DNA of 64,000 nucleotides from Zerene cesonia (Eukaryota; Arthropoda; Insecta; Lepidoptera; Pieridae). Position numbers and translations under genes: made by a program. This document shows positions 12,730 to 26,700 of this stretch, one piece after another (the stretch's first letter is position 1; every line of letters starts with the position of its first letter). Under the pieces are notes generated by a model. That model searched no databases. It saw only the letters and a list, made by a program, of their open reading frames with translations, and had not been told where the DNA came from. The stretch covers positions 7,440,001 through 7,504,000 of the forward strand of contig NC_052122.1 of assembly GCF_012273895.1 (NCBI RefSeq). The letters are read 5' to 3'.

Positions 12730-13330
12730 TCCTTGCACATATTGCTAATAATTCATTAAAATTTCCCTGAAACATTCTAAAATAGTTTTGCTTAATATCT
12801 GTCTTTTCTCATTTTGATAAGCAGACATGTCCTAGTTTCAACAACAAACAAACAACAAATTGAGCCTTAAATCCTGTTGCTACTTGCTACATAATACCTC
12901 TTAATTCATTCCGAACGTTTGATGTAGGATGCGTGTGTAGCAGTTGAAGTCAATGTACATACGTTTTGGAACTAATGACAACCAAGTACGCAAGCAGTTT
13001 GTCTGATATAGTTCTAAAAAATTGTTCTTGCCCAACTTATGATTAGTCTTTTTTATCTAGTAAGGAATCTGGACAAAAAATCCTTTATTTTTTATAACGT
13101 TGCTTTACCTAAGTCTATATAGATTCTGTAACCACGGAAATTATGTTTATAAATATGTTATTTTGCTATTTTTAATAAAAATAAATAATACATAGTAAAA
13201 AAGCTTACTACACATTTGTAACTATACTAAATATTTATTTGAGCTAGGCTTTAAGTTCCAGAATACTTATCCTTACTGACATCCACCATTTTGTTACGTA
13301 TTTTCTTGTGTTCCAATTTATAAAAAAAAC

Positions 13331-13565
13331 TACCATCACTGGTCCACGCCTCCTTGGTACCGTGGTAAACGCGTGAGCGTAGAACCGAGGGGTCCTGGGT
13401 TCGATTCCCGGTGGGGACAATAAAAAAAAAATGTCTCGGTCTGGCAGGACACAGAAGGCTGATCACCTACTTGTCCATAAAGAAAATCGATCAGTGAAAC
13501 AGATGTATATCATCTGCCCCATACCCCAGTAGTGGACACGGGACTTCACTTTACCATCACTGGTC
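13331..13565 (+). mobile_element. tRNA-headed SINE, full copy with target-site duplication
   Basis: The element body is 13345-13551. Its head resembles a tRNA gene and carries a B-box-like GGTTCGATTCC at about 13399-13409. An A-run, an unrelated tail and the end GGGACTTCACTT follow. It is flanked by a perfect 14-nt duplication, TACCATCACTGGTC (13331-13344 and 13552-13565), which is the mark of LINE-assisted insertion. Two related copies in this window lie at 18326-18466 and 61215-61425. The perfect duplication suggests a fairly recent insertion. Confidence 0.9.
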
Positions 13566-13865
13566 GGGTTCCAAAGACGGATTTTAAGTGCCGTAAATAA
13601 AAATTAAGATTAAAAAGATTCAAGCCTTAAAACAAAATATCACATTTTTTAAAAATGTGTCTTTAACGTGAAGTTTTATGTTAGGAATAGCTATCAAATA
13701 TAAGAACGCTTTTTGTTTAGGGATAGATACAAGAATCATTAGTTATTCATTAGGTAGACATGTATCCTAATATTTACTGCATGGCGGACTTCTGAGAATA
13801 AACGTTTGAATTTGAAATACTTATTCTGACACTATAATTAACTCATAACGACATTTTAAAACGAC

Positions 13866-13905
13866 CTATCTATCTATCTATCATATCTACCTATATATCT
13901 ATCAT
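13866..13905. repeat. CTAT-rich simple repeat
   Basis: Several CTAT units in tandem, becoming imperfect toward the right. A simple tetranucleotide repeat. Confidence 0.75.
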
Positions 13906-14078
13906 CAATTAAATATGCAAGTAATTTGTAGTACTATGTCTATTGTCTATGTACTAATATATATAGCAATCTGAGAATTCAACATGTGCTACTTATTGAT
14001 AGAGTTAATCACACCAGTTGAATTTGCGATTTTTTTTTCTACAAAAAAATTCTTACTGAAGCCTTCAAAAAAGGAGGA

Positions 14079-14230
14079 ATGGCGTGTCTTTTTATGCATA
14101 TTACCTCAGAACTGTCGAACGGGTTAACCGATTTTGATGATTTTTCTTATTTGCAAGCTGGTGCTTCCCGAGTGATCCCATTTAAATTTGGTCCAGTTCT
14201 AGAAATAAAGGAACATGAAACTTGTAAGCA
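14079..14230 (+). repeat. Interspersed repeat fragment (decayed)
   Basis: The segment includes 'ACCGATTTTGATGATTTTTC' and 'AGCTGGTGCTTCCCG', wording I recognise as a dispersed repeat in lepidopteran genomes. A diverged relative lies at 40605-40700. The class is not determined. The 63-codon frame inside it is not a gene. Confidence 0.5.
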
Positions 14231-14559
14231 TTTTTTTATATTTGTAGAAAGAATCTATCAATTCGTTTAAAAACTGCATTAATACCTAATGAAAAAATGA
14301 CAAATGTTTTGAAACAGGCAACTTATTATTCAACAACTATATTAACAGAATCGAAGGCAAGGCCGGGTTGGGATTGTAATAAACATAATTATTTGACTCT
14401 TATATTCTGCAAAACGCACATAGAAAATTGTTTTTAAAACTTCCCGGTCAATTAACATATTCACGATATAAGGTCATACTTCTCAAAAATAATCATTGCC
14501 ACCAGAATCTTGAGAATACTGTCTACTCTGTGGGCTCAAACAATCTATGGTGATAAGAG

Positions 14560-14703
14560 TATAGGGTACGCATGCGTAAAGTCTGCCTCGGGCAGGCGAC
14601 GAGCAAAAGCGGCAGAGCACGGTCACGCTTGCGTGTGTTGCCATCGATCCGTGGAACTTCGCGTTGATACCCTTCGGCAGCCGTCGCGGCGAACCGCCTC
14701 GCC
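14560..14703 (+). promoter_or_regulatory. GC-rich 5' leader / promoter-proximal region of nwk
   Basis: A GC-rich, CpG-containing stretch in AT-rich surroundings lies directly before the nwk start codon. It most likely holds the 5' UTR and core promoter, but the transcription start cannot be fixed from sequence. The start codon context GCCTCGCCATGC is acceptable. Confidence 0.5.
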
Positions 14704-17700
14704 ATGCAACCCCCGCCGAGAAAGGTAAGCCATCGATGTTAAGTTCACGGATACGACAATGACTGCCTTCAAGATCGCGGCTGCCTCACATAATTTAGCA
14801 CATCATCCGTATGCCGACTGCTGCCGTTTCTTGGCATCGGCAGTGAAATATCACTAGCACACACATATATCCAGTTTTTGGACCCTGTTTATCAATTATG
14901 TAACATGAAACAGAATTCGATTGTGTTTTAACTTTAAAATGTTCTATGTTACAATGAGATTGTTGCGATGCATGATTGAATAATTTGCACATCCTTTAGT
15001 TTAATAATGGAAGCATTTGAGGAGGTAGCATCATACCATCATTCAAGCTTACTTCTTATATGTAGTGATATGTTTAAACGTTTCCAATATTTAACTAATA
15101 ACAGATATAAAATAAACATTTATTTGAATAATATTTTTGTACTCGAATTAGCTTTTATAAAAATTTCTTACTGACGAAAATAGAGCTTCGTCTATGTTAA
15201 ATCCATTTTGTTTTTCAATAGTATTTCACCTACAACAAATTTTTAACTGCAAGGTGGAGATAAGAACTTGAAAACACATATCTAAATGAAATTAATGAAA
15301 AAGTTTTATAAATGAAAATGGTGTGACGACTCAATTTTGGTTATTTATTATCAATGGCAAATAAACTTGACCCCTTGTAGGTATACAATCTAGGTATTTC
15401 TTGGCAATAGGTAAATACAAATAAATGACATTTTACCGCTTAATTAGTATTTGCAATGCATAGCCACAAAAACAATCAACATTAAGGGAATAGTGAAAAT
15501 GAGTATCGCGTATAAATAATTTTACATAAATATTTGCATCCTTATTTAATATTTAATATATAAAATGATTATTGTATTTAATAGAAAAAAACATTATTAA
15601 TTTTAATATGTCGAAATGATTGGTACAAAGTACTTGTAACAAAATTTTACGGTGGTAATTTATATGTGATTACAAACATCGAAAGCACATGTTCCAAATA
15701 AACAATATTTATTTTTGTCTGTTTTATTTAATAAACATTATACAATTAAAATACTTATTATATTAACTTTAGCCATATGATAAATCAATAAGATTCGAAT
15801 AAATGTAATACGTGGTTAGACATTACATTTTACTTAGACATTCGTATTAAAATAAGAAAAAAAAAATCACGTTAAAATGTTATAAATGAAATGTTGGGAA
15901 ACATTTATTATATATCATATAATATATTAAATAAATTTTACGTTCAAATCATATTATGAAACAAAATTGGCAAAACGAATATAAGAGATGATGTCATACT
16001 TATTTCAATAGAATATTTTATAATGGATGTAATCTCTTGAATATTTAGCCTATTTATTTAAACCTGATGCAAAGCTCACTAGAAAAAGTAGATACACAAA
16101 TATGTGGTTTAAAACAAATCAACAGAGATTATTTAAAAAATACTTGTCTATTTTGTAAAATAAATTATGTAATAAATAATACTTAAACACTGAATATTTG
16201 AAAATAAATAAACAAGGTGATTATTTTAAAAGCCTTATAAGTTAAGATTTGCATTATTATTAAGTGAATCAACCTTTTCAAAACAAGGTCGAGCTTATTA
16301 TAAGATTTCGATACAATACGTTGTTTTATTTCACCTTTGTTAATGTTTTGGAAGCGCATCTTGTATTTTTTTTCATTTTATAGCAGATTTTTCACCGCCT
16401 TAGCTTGTTTTCTATTGTTGTTTTTTAATTTTTTGCGTTGACTTTCAGAGCAGTGGTCATTCATTATCTCAGAGCATTTGTTTTACTCTTTCGTACTCTA
16501 TATAACTATATTGTGACATTTTAATACTTCTGAAGTCTAAAAAGATAGGCAAGAATATGACAATTGTATTAGCTTAAATGACAAGTGCATTTTTATACTA
16601 ACTGCACTACCTAAATTTAACGCGTTTTATTTAATTATCACTTCTTTTACAAAAGGGGTAATTTCAAACTAGCCCTATGGCAGAAAAAGCTGTACGTGTT
16701 AAATCGATCATCGATCATACAGCTTTATTTTTTATTTTTAGCAAACCCAAAGGGTAAAAGTTGTCTTAATTAAGGACCAGAAATTTAATTTATTTGTACT
16801 TACCTGCTTTATTGTCCTCAGAGTAACTACACGAAGTTTCTGAAAAATCTGCACTCTGAACAAATCGCGAAACTTCACGCTAAGAACCAACATGAGTGCG
16901 ATTTGCTTGAAGATCTCCGCACCTACACCATCAAGCGGTCGGCCATAGAAAAATCATATTCGGAGGTGAGTAATTAAAAACAAATTCTAAGTGTACAGTT
17001 ATATACGACACGATACATTCGAAAATAATGATACATTTTCGTGAGCGGCCGCAGCAGAATAATAGAAGAAGGAGGTTCGACCGGCTTACAATTTATAAAT
17101 GAAATTTTAACATTAACCAATGTTAATATTTCATCACACATACACAACATGCCGGAGAAAAGAATACTCAGATGGAAAACATCGTATTACATGTTTAATC
17201 TTGAAATGTATTGAAAAGGATAATATTTCAGACGCATATAGAATCGCTACAAAGCTCGTAGAGGTTCTACAAATACCTTCCAATGGATTTCCATTTTCTT
17301 GATCAAAGCAAGTATAACTTAAGCATTATCTTTATTAATGCTCAGTATGTAATAAAAATACTGGATTTTACGTTGTGTCTTGTTTAATCTTATTTTAATT
17401 TTTTAATACATAATTGTTACTACTTAACCTCATTTTTTTAAAAATGTCTATTTATGTGCTCTAATAATGGATTCATTTCTAGGTTTCTTTGAATGAATTT
17501 GTGTTACTATATAACTTAGGGTTTTTTAACAAGCGCGGGTTGATTGTAGCGGCCTGTGACTGTATTTTTGTTTTGAAGACTTGTTAAAAATATATTTTAT
17601 TATTAAGTTATGTATGCCAAATTACAATCCATGTTGACACGAACAAATAGCACGCACAAATGATAAAATTATATCATGAAATTTACTGTTGCCTATTTAA

Positions 17701-20700
17701 CATTAACGAGTGTGGTTCCCCATCTAATGCGTCTCTATAACGTTTAGTGGCCTCTTGTGAGAAGACAGTTTCAATAAACCGCCAACATTTGAACGATAAA
17801 GAAACGTAACAACCACATTATATATAAGAATGCTGCGGCCATCGCCTCGGTTCATGGTAGTTAGTAGAATCTAAAGCAAATGATTCCCAAATTCACAGAC
17901 TTCAACTAATGACAAATATTTTGTGGATACCAAATTAAATCTCTCAAGTTTATCACCTTAGATAAGAATGGTTGTTTGTTTTCTCACTAGACGTGAAAAA
18001 TTGAGGAGGACAAATCATTATGTAAATTATCCACCAAGACCATGCGATTTGACTCCGCTAGACATATGTGGGGTTCCTTGCAGTCGGTAGGTCTATATAC
18101 AAATACACTATAATCGACCTATGATCTAAAGTTTAACGTAACATAATCCAGCTACTCATTGTTCTGAATTGTGCAAGAAAATATTTTCAATATTTAGCAT
18201 ATTATATAGAACTTTTCGACATTCGATTTCCATTCGGTCGTGTAGACTGGTCAAGGTACGTCTCTTTTACGTTGGACTAATTCCACCTTCATTCCTCCAC
18301 AATATTAATAATATAACACATTAACTGACCGCCTCCTGGGCTCTTATCCCAGTGGGGACTCACAACATAAATATGAAGGCTGATCATTTAGTTGTCCAAA
18401 AAAACGATCAGTGAAACGGATGTATATCACCTGCCCCATACCCCACTACGTACTCGGGACTTCACTTAACACATTAACAATAAATTTCAAGCGCATCGAT
18501 TCAGAACAGTAATTAAAAATGCACTACTCGAATTCGCAAAAGTCGTAACAAGCCAAAACATAGGAATTCCATACAGATTGGCATATACACAGTTTGTTTT
18601 ATTCTATTTCCACATATCGCAAAATCCTATAATGTATGAGAAAGAAGGACTTCAGTCACTTGCAATATTTCAATTGATGTCAAAATATTCAATGTTTCAT
18701 TCCTAGGCTCTATTGAAAATATCTTCTGCATACCTGAACAAGAAGATACCGAATATACCTGATATTAAAGTTGATGGAGCTGAAGAAAAATGGTAAGTAT
18801 TATATTCACAATAGAGTTAGTAAAAATTTATAACATAGTTATCTTTTCTAGTAACATTGTTTAAAATGACGTAAGAACAATTAAATTATAATTAATAATA
18901 AATAAAACATATAGTTCTATTATTTATTATTATTTTTCCATAACCTTTTTCGCTTTTTTTTGGATAAGTTTTTGTTCATTTGAAAAGATAGAGAGAGCAA
19001 ACTAATGTTCATCGGTTTATTTGGGTTAGCTCAATGAAATTAATTGTAAATAAAAATACTTCATTCCGTGCAATAAAAATGTGTGAAAGATTGAAAGGAA
19101 CATCTAATTATATTCTTTCATTGAGCGCTACTCTATTCTTCACGATGGGCTGGGTAGAACTTATAGAAATACTTTTCGTAAAATTTAAAAAATGAGCATG
19201 AATTTTTTATTAGGAACATACACTTAAATATATTTCGAAAATTACATCTTTTTGCGAACTGTATTGCAGGCTATCGATAGATTTTTAGGAGTCCATCGAG
19301 AACGTGGAATATTCTATTTTTGAAATTTTATGAACAGCTTTGGTATATTGAGGAGCAAGCGAAATGCATTCACGATCGCGTGGGCTAACACGGTCCGACG
19401 TATCATCTGTCATGGAACACAGCGTTGACTTGTTTACGTATATATCCGATCTAAAATCATTCACTTAAAATAATCGTGTTCAACAGTCTATCACATCCCA
19501 CTTGAAGTGTAAATTTAGCTTGGGCAACATTGTATTCCATTAAACTAAATTGTTATTTATCTGGTTTGTTCCTGGGGTCGAACTACGAACATTATCTCGT
19601 GTCTAAAATATGTCTATACTTAAATATAAAAACTCTATCGCGAAATAATCCTAGTTGAGAATATTTGATGGAGACAAAAATAGAATTCCATTAAATAAAT
19701 TCCCCAAACAACTTCGGCGCATTACTGTCAGCGTTGTTGCAAATTTAGCAGTGGATACGTATTATTAATGTAATGTGGTCTGGTGTTATCGTCTGAAAAA
19801 TGTATCAAACATAAGCACTCCCTGAAGAGACTTCCTTTTGCTATAGCAATGTATATGTAAAACCAAAAAATTATTTTAATCTAAAGGAAAATGTCAAACA
19901 GATATATTAAGATGTTTTATCAAAGAAAAAGTATCCCTCTCTGACTTATTAGACTTGTTAGTCCTTATATATATCGGTAGTGTACGATAAACTTACTGCA
20001 TATCTATCTACTGCCCACTTGGCTTGGTTGGCATCGACTTCTAGTAGATGAGTGGGTTGCGCTTATAGTAATTATATTAATTTATTTTTCGCTTTTGAGT
20101 CGTTTCGAATAGGGTTCCATTTATGTTCAAAAATAAATTTTTATATTATAGGTGTAATAGAACTAGAAGTTGAACATAATGATTTTTTTTTTTGCATTTT
20201 CCATTTACAGTATTTACACTAGTACAGATTTATTACGTGTGCATAAAATTTTGAAAACAAACTTATAACAGTTAAACATATAGTGAAAAATAGGTACATT
20301 TCAAGTAAAACGATAATTGAAATGACATTTTCCTGTTAGACACATTCAGGATATCTATACGTTTAGTCGCATACATAAACCTATCGTTTAATGTAGCTTT
20401 CATTGTGTTTCATTGTTCTCGTTCAGCCAGACTACACAATAGTCCACTAGCCAATTCAATGCCTTAATTAATACTATCAATTATAGAAAAATAGTTAACA
20501 AACCTTAGTTCCTTATATAGACCCTTCATCTACACTTCTTTAATAATAATATAAAGCTGAAGTTGACAGTTAGAGCAGTTAGCTTGGAGCTTGTTTGTTT
20601 GAAATAGTAATTTCAACCATTGCCCCAATTTCAAACATTCTTTCACCTTTGGATATCTACATGATCTCTATGTAGTGTAGGCTATATATGTACCAAGGGA

Positions 20701-23700
20701 AGATGAGACGAACGGCAATTTAAATATAAGTTACTCCTCCATCGATAGCATACTTTCAGTAAATTCGTATGTATTTTTTCTCAAAAAGTTACACTATAGG
20801 TACAACCAAATCTACATCTTTGATTCTGGACGTCCCTAGAAATCTCATATTGACGAAAGCTCCGTAGATATAGCCAAATACCAAAACCCTACACACAGTC
20901 CCAGTCTACTTTATTCCAAATACCTTCCGCAAATAAACAAAGACAATAGGATGAAATGTCATTTCGGTATATGCAAAATATCTAGACCTGCTATTTATTG
21001 CACATTTTCAACAATCTCAATATTTTCTGTTAAATTGTTTCTTTAGATTCATAATAAATCTCAGGCACCATGTGCGTAGTTTTTTTTGTTTCCATCTGCA
21101 AATACCTACTCAGATATTTTTTTTTGTAAAATGATGTAAGCACGGTAGATGGGTAAAGTGAAGTAGGTCATATTTGCAAGCAAGTTAGAATTTTAAACCA
21201 CATCGTAATAATCTAGGTTCGTTATTAAAATCCGTTGATACGCTTAGCTATTTTTTGTTACCTGTTTATAAAAAAATCAGTTATTTCATTGAATACGATA
21301 CGATGAATATGCTTTATTATTGTGCTATGTACACAATAGATGAGAGATAATTATTATCAAGTTAAGTTTTGATTAACTTTAAAAGGAAAGTTTTAATTGT
21401 AGCTTTCGTACTAGGTTCCTGGGAAGAGGTTATATTTCAATTCTTCATTAACTTTTAATACCAAAATAATACATAAGTACTTTATTGTTCTCGGCATTTT
21501 TTAATCATGTTAAAGAAATTGTTTAACCTTAATTTTGTTTAATGTTTGCCTAGTTAGGTAAAAGGCTGGAATAGGATTAAGTATTAAAAAATAGATTTCA
21601 TTAATATTATATATCTGAAAATATTGATTCTGTTAAATACAATTTTTGGATATAGTTTGACTCATAATTATGTATTATTATCAAATACTAGGAATATGTG
21701 GAATGTCTGGCGAACTGTTTTGGAAGAAAACGAGAAGCTAGCTCGCGCCCGCCTTGCCGCGGTAGAGGTTTTTCAACAACAAATCGCCGATGAAGCAAAA
21801 GTGTTACGCCAGCATAAGATGAATGTTGCTAAAAAGGTAAGAAAAGCCAACTAATTTACTATGTTTGATATTGCATGTTGGTGTATTTAATTCTATAGAG
21901 CAACAATTACAAATATTTTTTTTTACGGATTCAACAATAATAATTAAAACACAAACAATATTTATATTTCATAAGAAATGTTTATAGCACTGCGGGATGA
22001 AAATTTACCTACTAGAGATGTTTTTGTTTATTCCGCAACGACACATTGTTAGTTTTTTTTGTTTCTTTCAACGCACTAATCTCCGGAACTACTGGTCCCA
22101 ATTGAAAAATTATTTCAGTGTTAGATTGCCCATTTATTGAGAAAGGCTATAGGCTATAGGTATATGTACCACGGACGAAGCTGGGGCGGACCGTTAGTTG
22201 GTTAGCTAGTGAATAGTAGTAGATAAAAGTTAAATTTTTAAATATTTTACATTTTTTGACAAATCTAATAATATTTATAAAGTTCTATTTTAAATTAAGA
22301 CTGAAACTTTTATGACCAAAATAGATGTTACGTGTCTATCGAGTCGGGAAAGTTTGGAGTTGCCATTCGAATTATTTATGTAACAACTTCAATAGACATG
22401 GCTGTAAACTACATAATGTTTCAATTATTAAATGGGGTGAGGACTGAAGACTCCTATTATTGGTAATGTCAATCACGGCATGGGGTATCGTAAATAATTC
22501 ATTATTAATGGAGTTTCCATTAGCTTGGAAAACTTCATTAGCAGATACATTAACAGATGCGGTTATGCCAATATTAAATATAATTACAAATGCTTCGTAT
22601 TTTGAGTAGGCAAGATAACATTTTAAATTGTTAACACTTTCGTTTAGTTATAAAATGCCCGCTTTAACCAAAGTATATAGGAAAATAATCATAATTGCAA
22701 TTAATAGATTGCGAGCTACTTCAGACATGAGACTATGAGATATTAAACAAATTTCATTGAATCCTTTTGTCATGGCATGGCATGGCATGTCTTATGTAGG
22801 AATTCTCATTACTACTTAGTAATGAGAATTCCTACATAAGATATACTTATAAAAAACTACAAAAAATAACTTAGAAAATGAAAACAATAATGTTTTTAAT
22901 AAAAAATATATATATTATGTGCCTTTCATAGACAGTATACGATCAATCATCCATAAAGAAATTCAAACAGTCGTAAGTAAATTAGCAGTAAAGATGTAAA
23001 TTTTTTTTTAATTAATCGTGCAACTTATTGATTGATAGAGCACAGATTTGTTGGCACAAGCCCACAAAGAACTTCAGCTCACTGTTCTGGATGTAGATAA
23101 AACCAAAAAGCTTTACTTTGATGAGGAACACACAGCTCACGATGTGAGAGATAAAGCTAAAGACATAGAGGAAAAGTAAGTATTAAAACATTTGACTTTA
23201 TGTTTGTTATCTCCAAGTTTATAGACCTTATAAAAATAGATTCAATGTAGAAATATGTCTATAATGAAAAAAAAGGTATTCATTTTTCACACTACAAATC
23301 ATCATGAATCTAAAACAATTTTAGGCTGAAAAAGAAAAAGGGATCTTTCTTTCAATCCATAACATCGTTGCAAAAAAACAGTGCAAAAGTCTCTTCACGG
23401 CGGGACCAACTTGAGGAAAAATCAACGGGCGCAAGGAATGATTATCTTTTGAGCATTGCTGCAGCCAACGCTCATCAGGTAATTTCGTGATTATGTGTTT
23501 ATTTTCGTGAATGATTATTGTACACAAAGAATTACCAGCATTGATTTATTTTCATATGTGTATCGTGTATTTCATATATTTGTATCATTCTTCGTAAAAA
23601 GTGCAATCACCACCTATGTTTTCTTTTAAAATTTAACATCTAAATCAAATCCTTCGATTTCGGCCTTGTAGTTTAAAGTTTGTTTGCTATTGAATACTGG

Positions 23701-26700
23701 TCTACTCAATTCAATGTTTTAATGAAAATCTTTCGCTTCTTGAAATTACTTCGGATTTAAAATGAACCTATATCATCCTTATTCAAATTACATTAGTTTT
23801 AAACCGTTCACAGACTGTGAATATAAAAATGCGAATATGCATACGCAACCTTGAAAGTTTACCGTTAACTGCACTTCTGTCCTAAACTTGCTCCTAAAGT
23901 TGTTAAGTTGTGGAGTTTAATTGAGCATGTTATGAATTTCCATATTCAGTTTTAGACACAATAATAAAAATTAATTGACAAGCAAAACACCATTTTTCAC
24001 AAATGTATAGAAGAATCGTTTCACAGAATCGTTATTTTTTGGTGGAACTGCAATCATGCATGCAAAGCATGGAAGCTGCCGTATACGAGAAGGTATCAGA
24101 TTTTCTGACCTTAATGGGTCGTACAGAGCTGCTTACCTGCTCAGCCACTCAACATTCTTTCGGGAAAATACGGGATCAAGCACAACAACTCACCAGGGAG
24201 TACAATTTACAATGCCTTTATTTGTACTATCCAGTTTTGAAACAACACATTCAGGTATGCATGCATCCATGTTATTTTGAATAATTAATGATCTATTCTG
24301 AAATATATGACAGCTAAATTAAGTTCCCTGTTCGTATAATTAGTATCACAATTATGTAATTTAATGCTATGGTGACGGAGACAAACACTTATATCAAATG
24401 ATTTTATCGGCTTACATTTTCATTGAATACTTTGCTCAAAGAATTAATCTTTTTGTTATATAATTTAATAACTGATTACAACATTATATAGGTAATAATG
24501 TTGATTACCACATTATTACAACTATATAAAAGACATTTAATTTTGTAGTATGAGTTTGAACCCTGCGACAATGATCCTATTGATACGGTTACAATGGAGC
24601 ATGAAACCGTTGCACAAACTTTGGCTCAAGAAGCTCGTCGTTGGGCTACTAGAGTGGTACGAGAAACAGCCCTTGTAAGAGATGCTACAAGAAAATTGCA
24701 TTTGTATCAAGCTATGAGAGATGCTGGACAAAAGGTTGGTAACAAATATTACAACATATAAATAATACAACATATTTTGAACATGGTATTCATTATAACA
24801 CAACTTTAAGGTTGATCCGAATGACCCAAATGGTCCAGAGTTAGAGGTCCGAATGGATGAACTTCGCACAAACATACGACGCTCAGAAACATCTAAGGCT
24901 AAATACGAGGCTAGATTAGAGTGCCTCCGAACAGGAGGTGCTCCTGTCGATGAATGGCTAAAGGAAGTTGATTTGTTGGCTGTTCAAGAAACATTGCCCC
25001 GAAGCAGCAGTCTCGTCAGCGTCAGAACCGATGCTTCTGGTGCAGCTGTAAGTGATAAATATAAACTTGCAATTTAATGTCTTACTGTTCTTATTATTAA
25101 GATTTAACTAGATTATTTGGTATTTTTGTGTAATTATATAATAATAAATTGATTTTATTATTCATAGGACCAACCCAGTTCAGATTCATTTTACGATAGC
25201 GATAACACTGAAGGTGAAGCTGCCACAACTTCAGCTGTCGCGACTACGTCTGGACATCAACGAACCACTTCTGGTTCTCAACATGAAGACGAACATGAGG
25301 ACGATGAAGATGGTAATATTCATATATATATTATAGGTTGGTGTGCTAGTTTCTTATAATAATATTTGATTCTTTTACAGCGGAATTAGAAGAAGATCGT
25401 ATGCGTATAGAACAACTCACAGTCGGCTGGGATGATCCAACTCAAGTCAACTGGGGTGAGCCGGAGCCTGATACAACAGCACCTCCAGCTGAGACGATCG
25501 AGCCACCAGCGGCCCCTCTTTACAAATGTACTGCTTTGTACTCATACACGGTACGCTATCACAAGAGACATAGACAATCATAATTTAAAATTATTATTTA
25601 TCGGATTCTTAACGTGTAAATTATTCAATTGTTTTATAGGCCCAAAATCCAGATGAATTATCAATCATTGAAAATGAGCAATTAGAAGTCGTTGGAGAAG
25701 GTGATGGAGATGGTTGGCTTCGCGCTCGTAACTATCGTGGTGAGGAGGGCTACGTTCCACACAACTATTTGGATATTGATAGAGAACAAGTAAGACACTT
25801 TCAATTTCAAATCCTGGTTATGGTTCCTTTCAAATATCTGCGTATTTTTCCATTTTAACTATGTATATTTTCAGGCTTCAAGCGCTCCGGGTCTGGTAAC
25901 ACAGATATCTTTCTCCTCTGTGGACTACACAGTAGAAGGTGAAGATGCTGACGTAGTACAATCTCCAGACCAAATATCTGTAATTTCAGCACCAGCCGCA
26001 AAGCCTGAAGAACAAAAGATTGAACAACAACAGAAACCTGTTCAAGCTAAGGAATTATCGCTACCAACTCTCGGTTATTGCTTTGCGCTTTATGATTATG
26101 ATGCCGAAGCTTCAGATGAACTCAATCTTGAAGAAGGACAGGTACGCTAATTTCAAATAAAAAATAGTGTGTAACATTTTGTTCAACTCCAAACGATATG
26201 TTATTCTTTCAGATTATCCGTATCGTTTCTCGCGATGCACATGGTGTTGACGATGGATGGTGGCGTGGTGAAGTTAATGGCGTTATAGGAAACTTCCCAT
26301 CTTTGATAGTCGAGGAATGTGATGAAGTAATGCTTTTTTTTTACTTAATTGACATTAATTTTATCTGTGGACGCAGATATAATTTTGTAAATTGAAAACA
26401 TATTTCTAGAATGGAGAACCATTAAGCGGTGCGGACGAAGACTGGACTCCGCCGGATTCTGCCCCCCCAGTATTTTCTTCTCCTCCTGGATCCCCAGGTG
26501 GTGGCTTTAATGACGACCGTAAGCGTTCAAAATTTCACTGTACTTTCTTCTGTTTTATTCTTGCACTCGTCCCTCGTACTTTGACAACTTTTTCCTTGGT
26601 TCTTTTTCTTCCAAAGACTTAATTCAAAACATTTTCGATTGTCCACGTACGAGTGACAAATTATGTCGGTGTCTTGCAGCGCAGTATTGTATATTTCTGT

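Larger units (their letters stand above)
9291..14503. other. Intergenic spacer with repeats
   Basis: No convincing exon on either strand. It contains a (CA)n microsatellite, an imperfect hairpin at 12684-12729, a complete tRNA-headed SINE at 13345-13551, a CTAT-rich simple repeat, and a mobile-element fragment near 14079-14230. Short open frames here have no recognisable product. Confidence 0.6.
21837..23038 (+). other. nwk intron 4, containing repeats
   Basis: Runs from GTAAGA to ...TGATAG. It holds a decayed interspersed repeat (about 21985-22202) and a perfect hairpin at 22790-22841. Confidence 0.8.

Noticed and set aside
13345..13420. Possible tRNA gene
   Set aside because: The B-box and arm are present, but the sequence continues into a SINE body, has a flanking target duplication, and recurs at 61215-61425. 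It is a SINE head, not a functional tRNA gene.
22790..22841. Perfect hairpin as a microRNA precursor
   Set aside because: The stem is only 24 bp with a 4-nt loop, too short for a normal animal pre-miRNA, and perfect pairing without bulges is atypical. Kept as a structural finding only.
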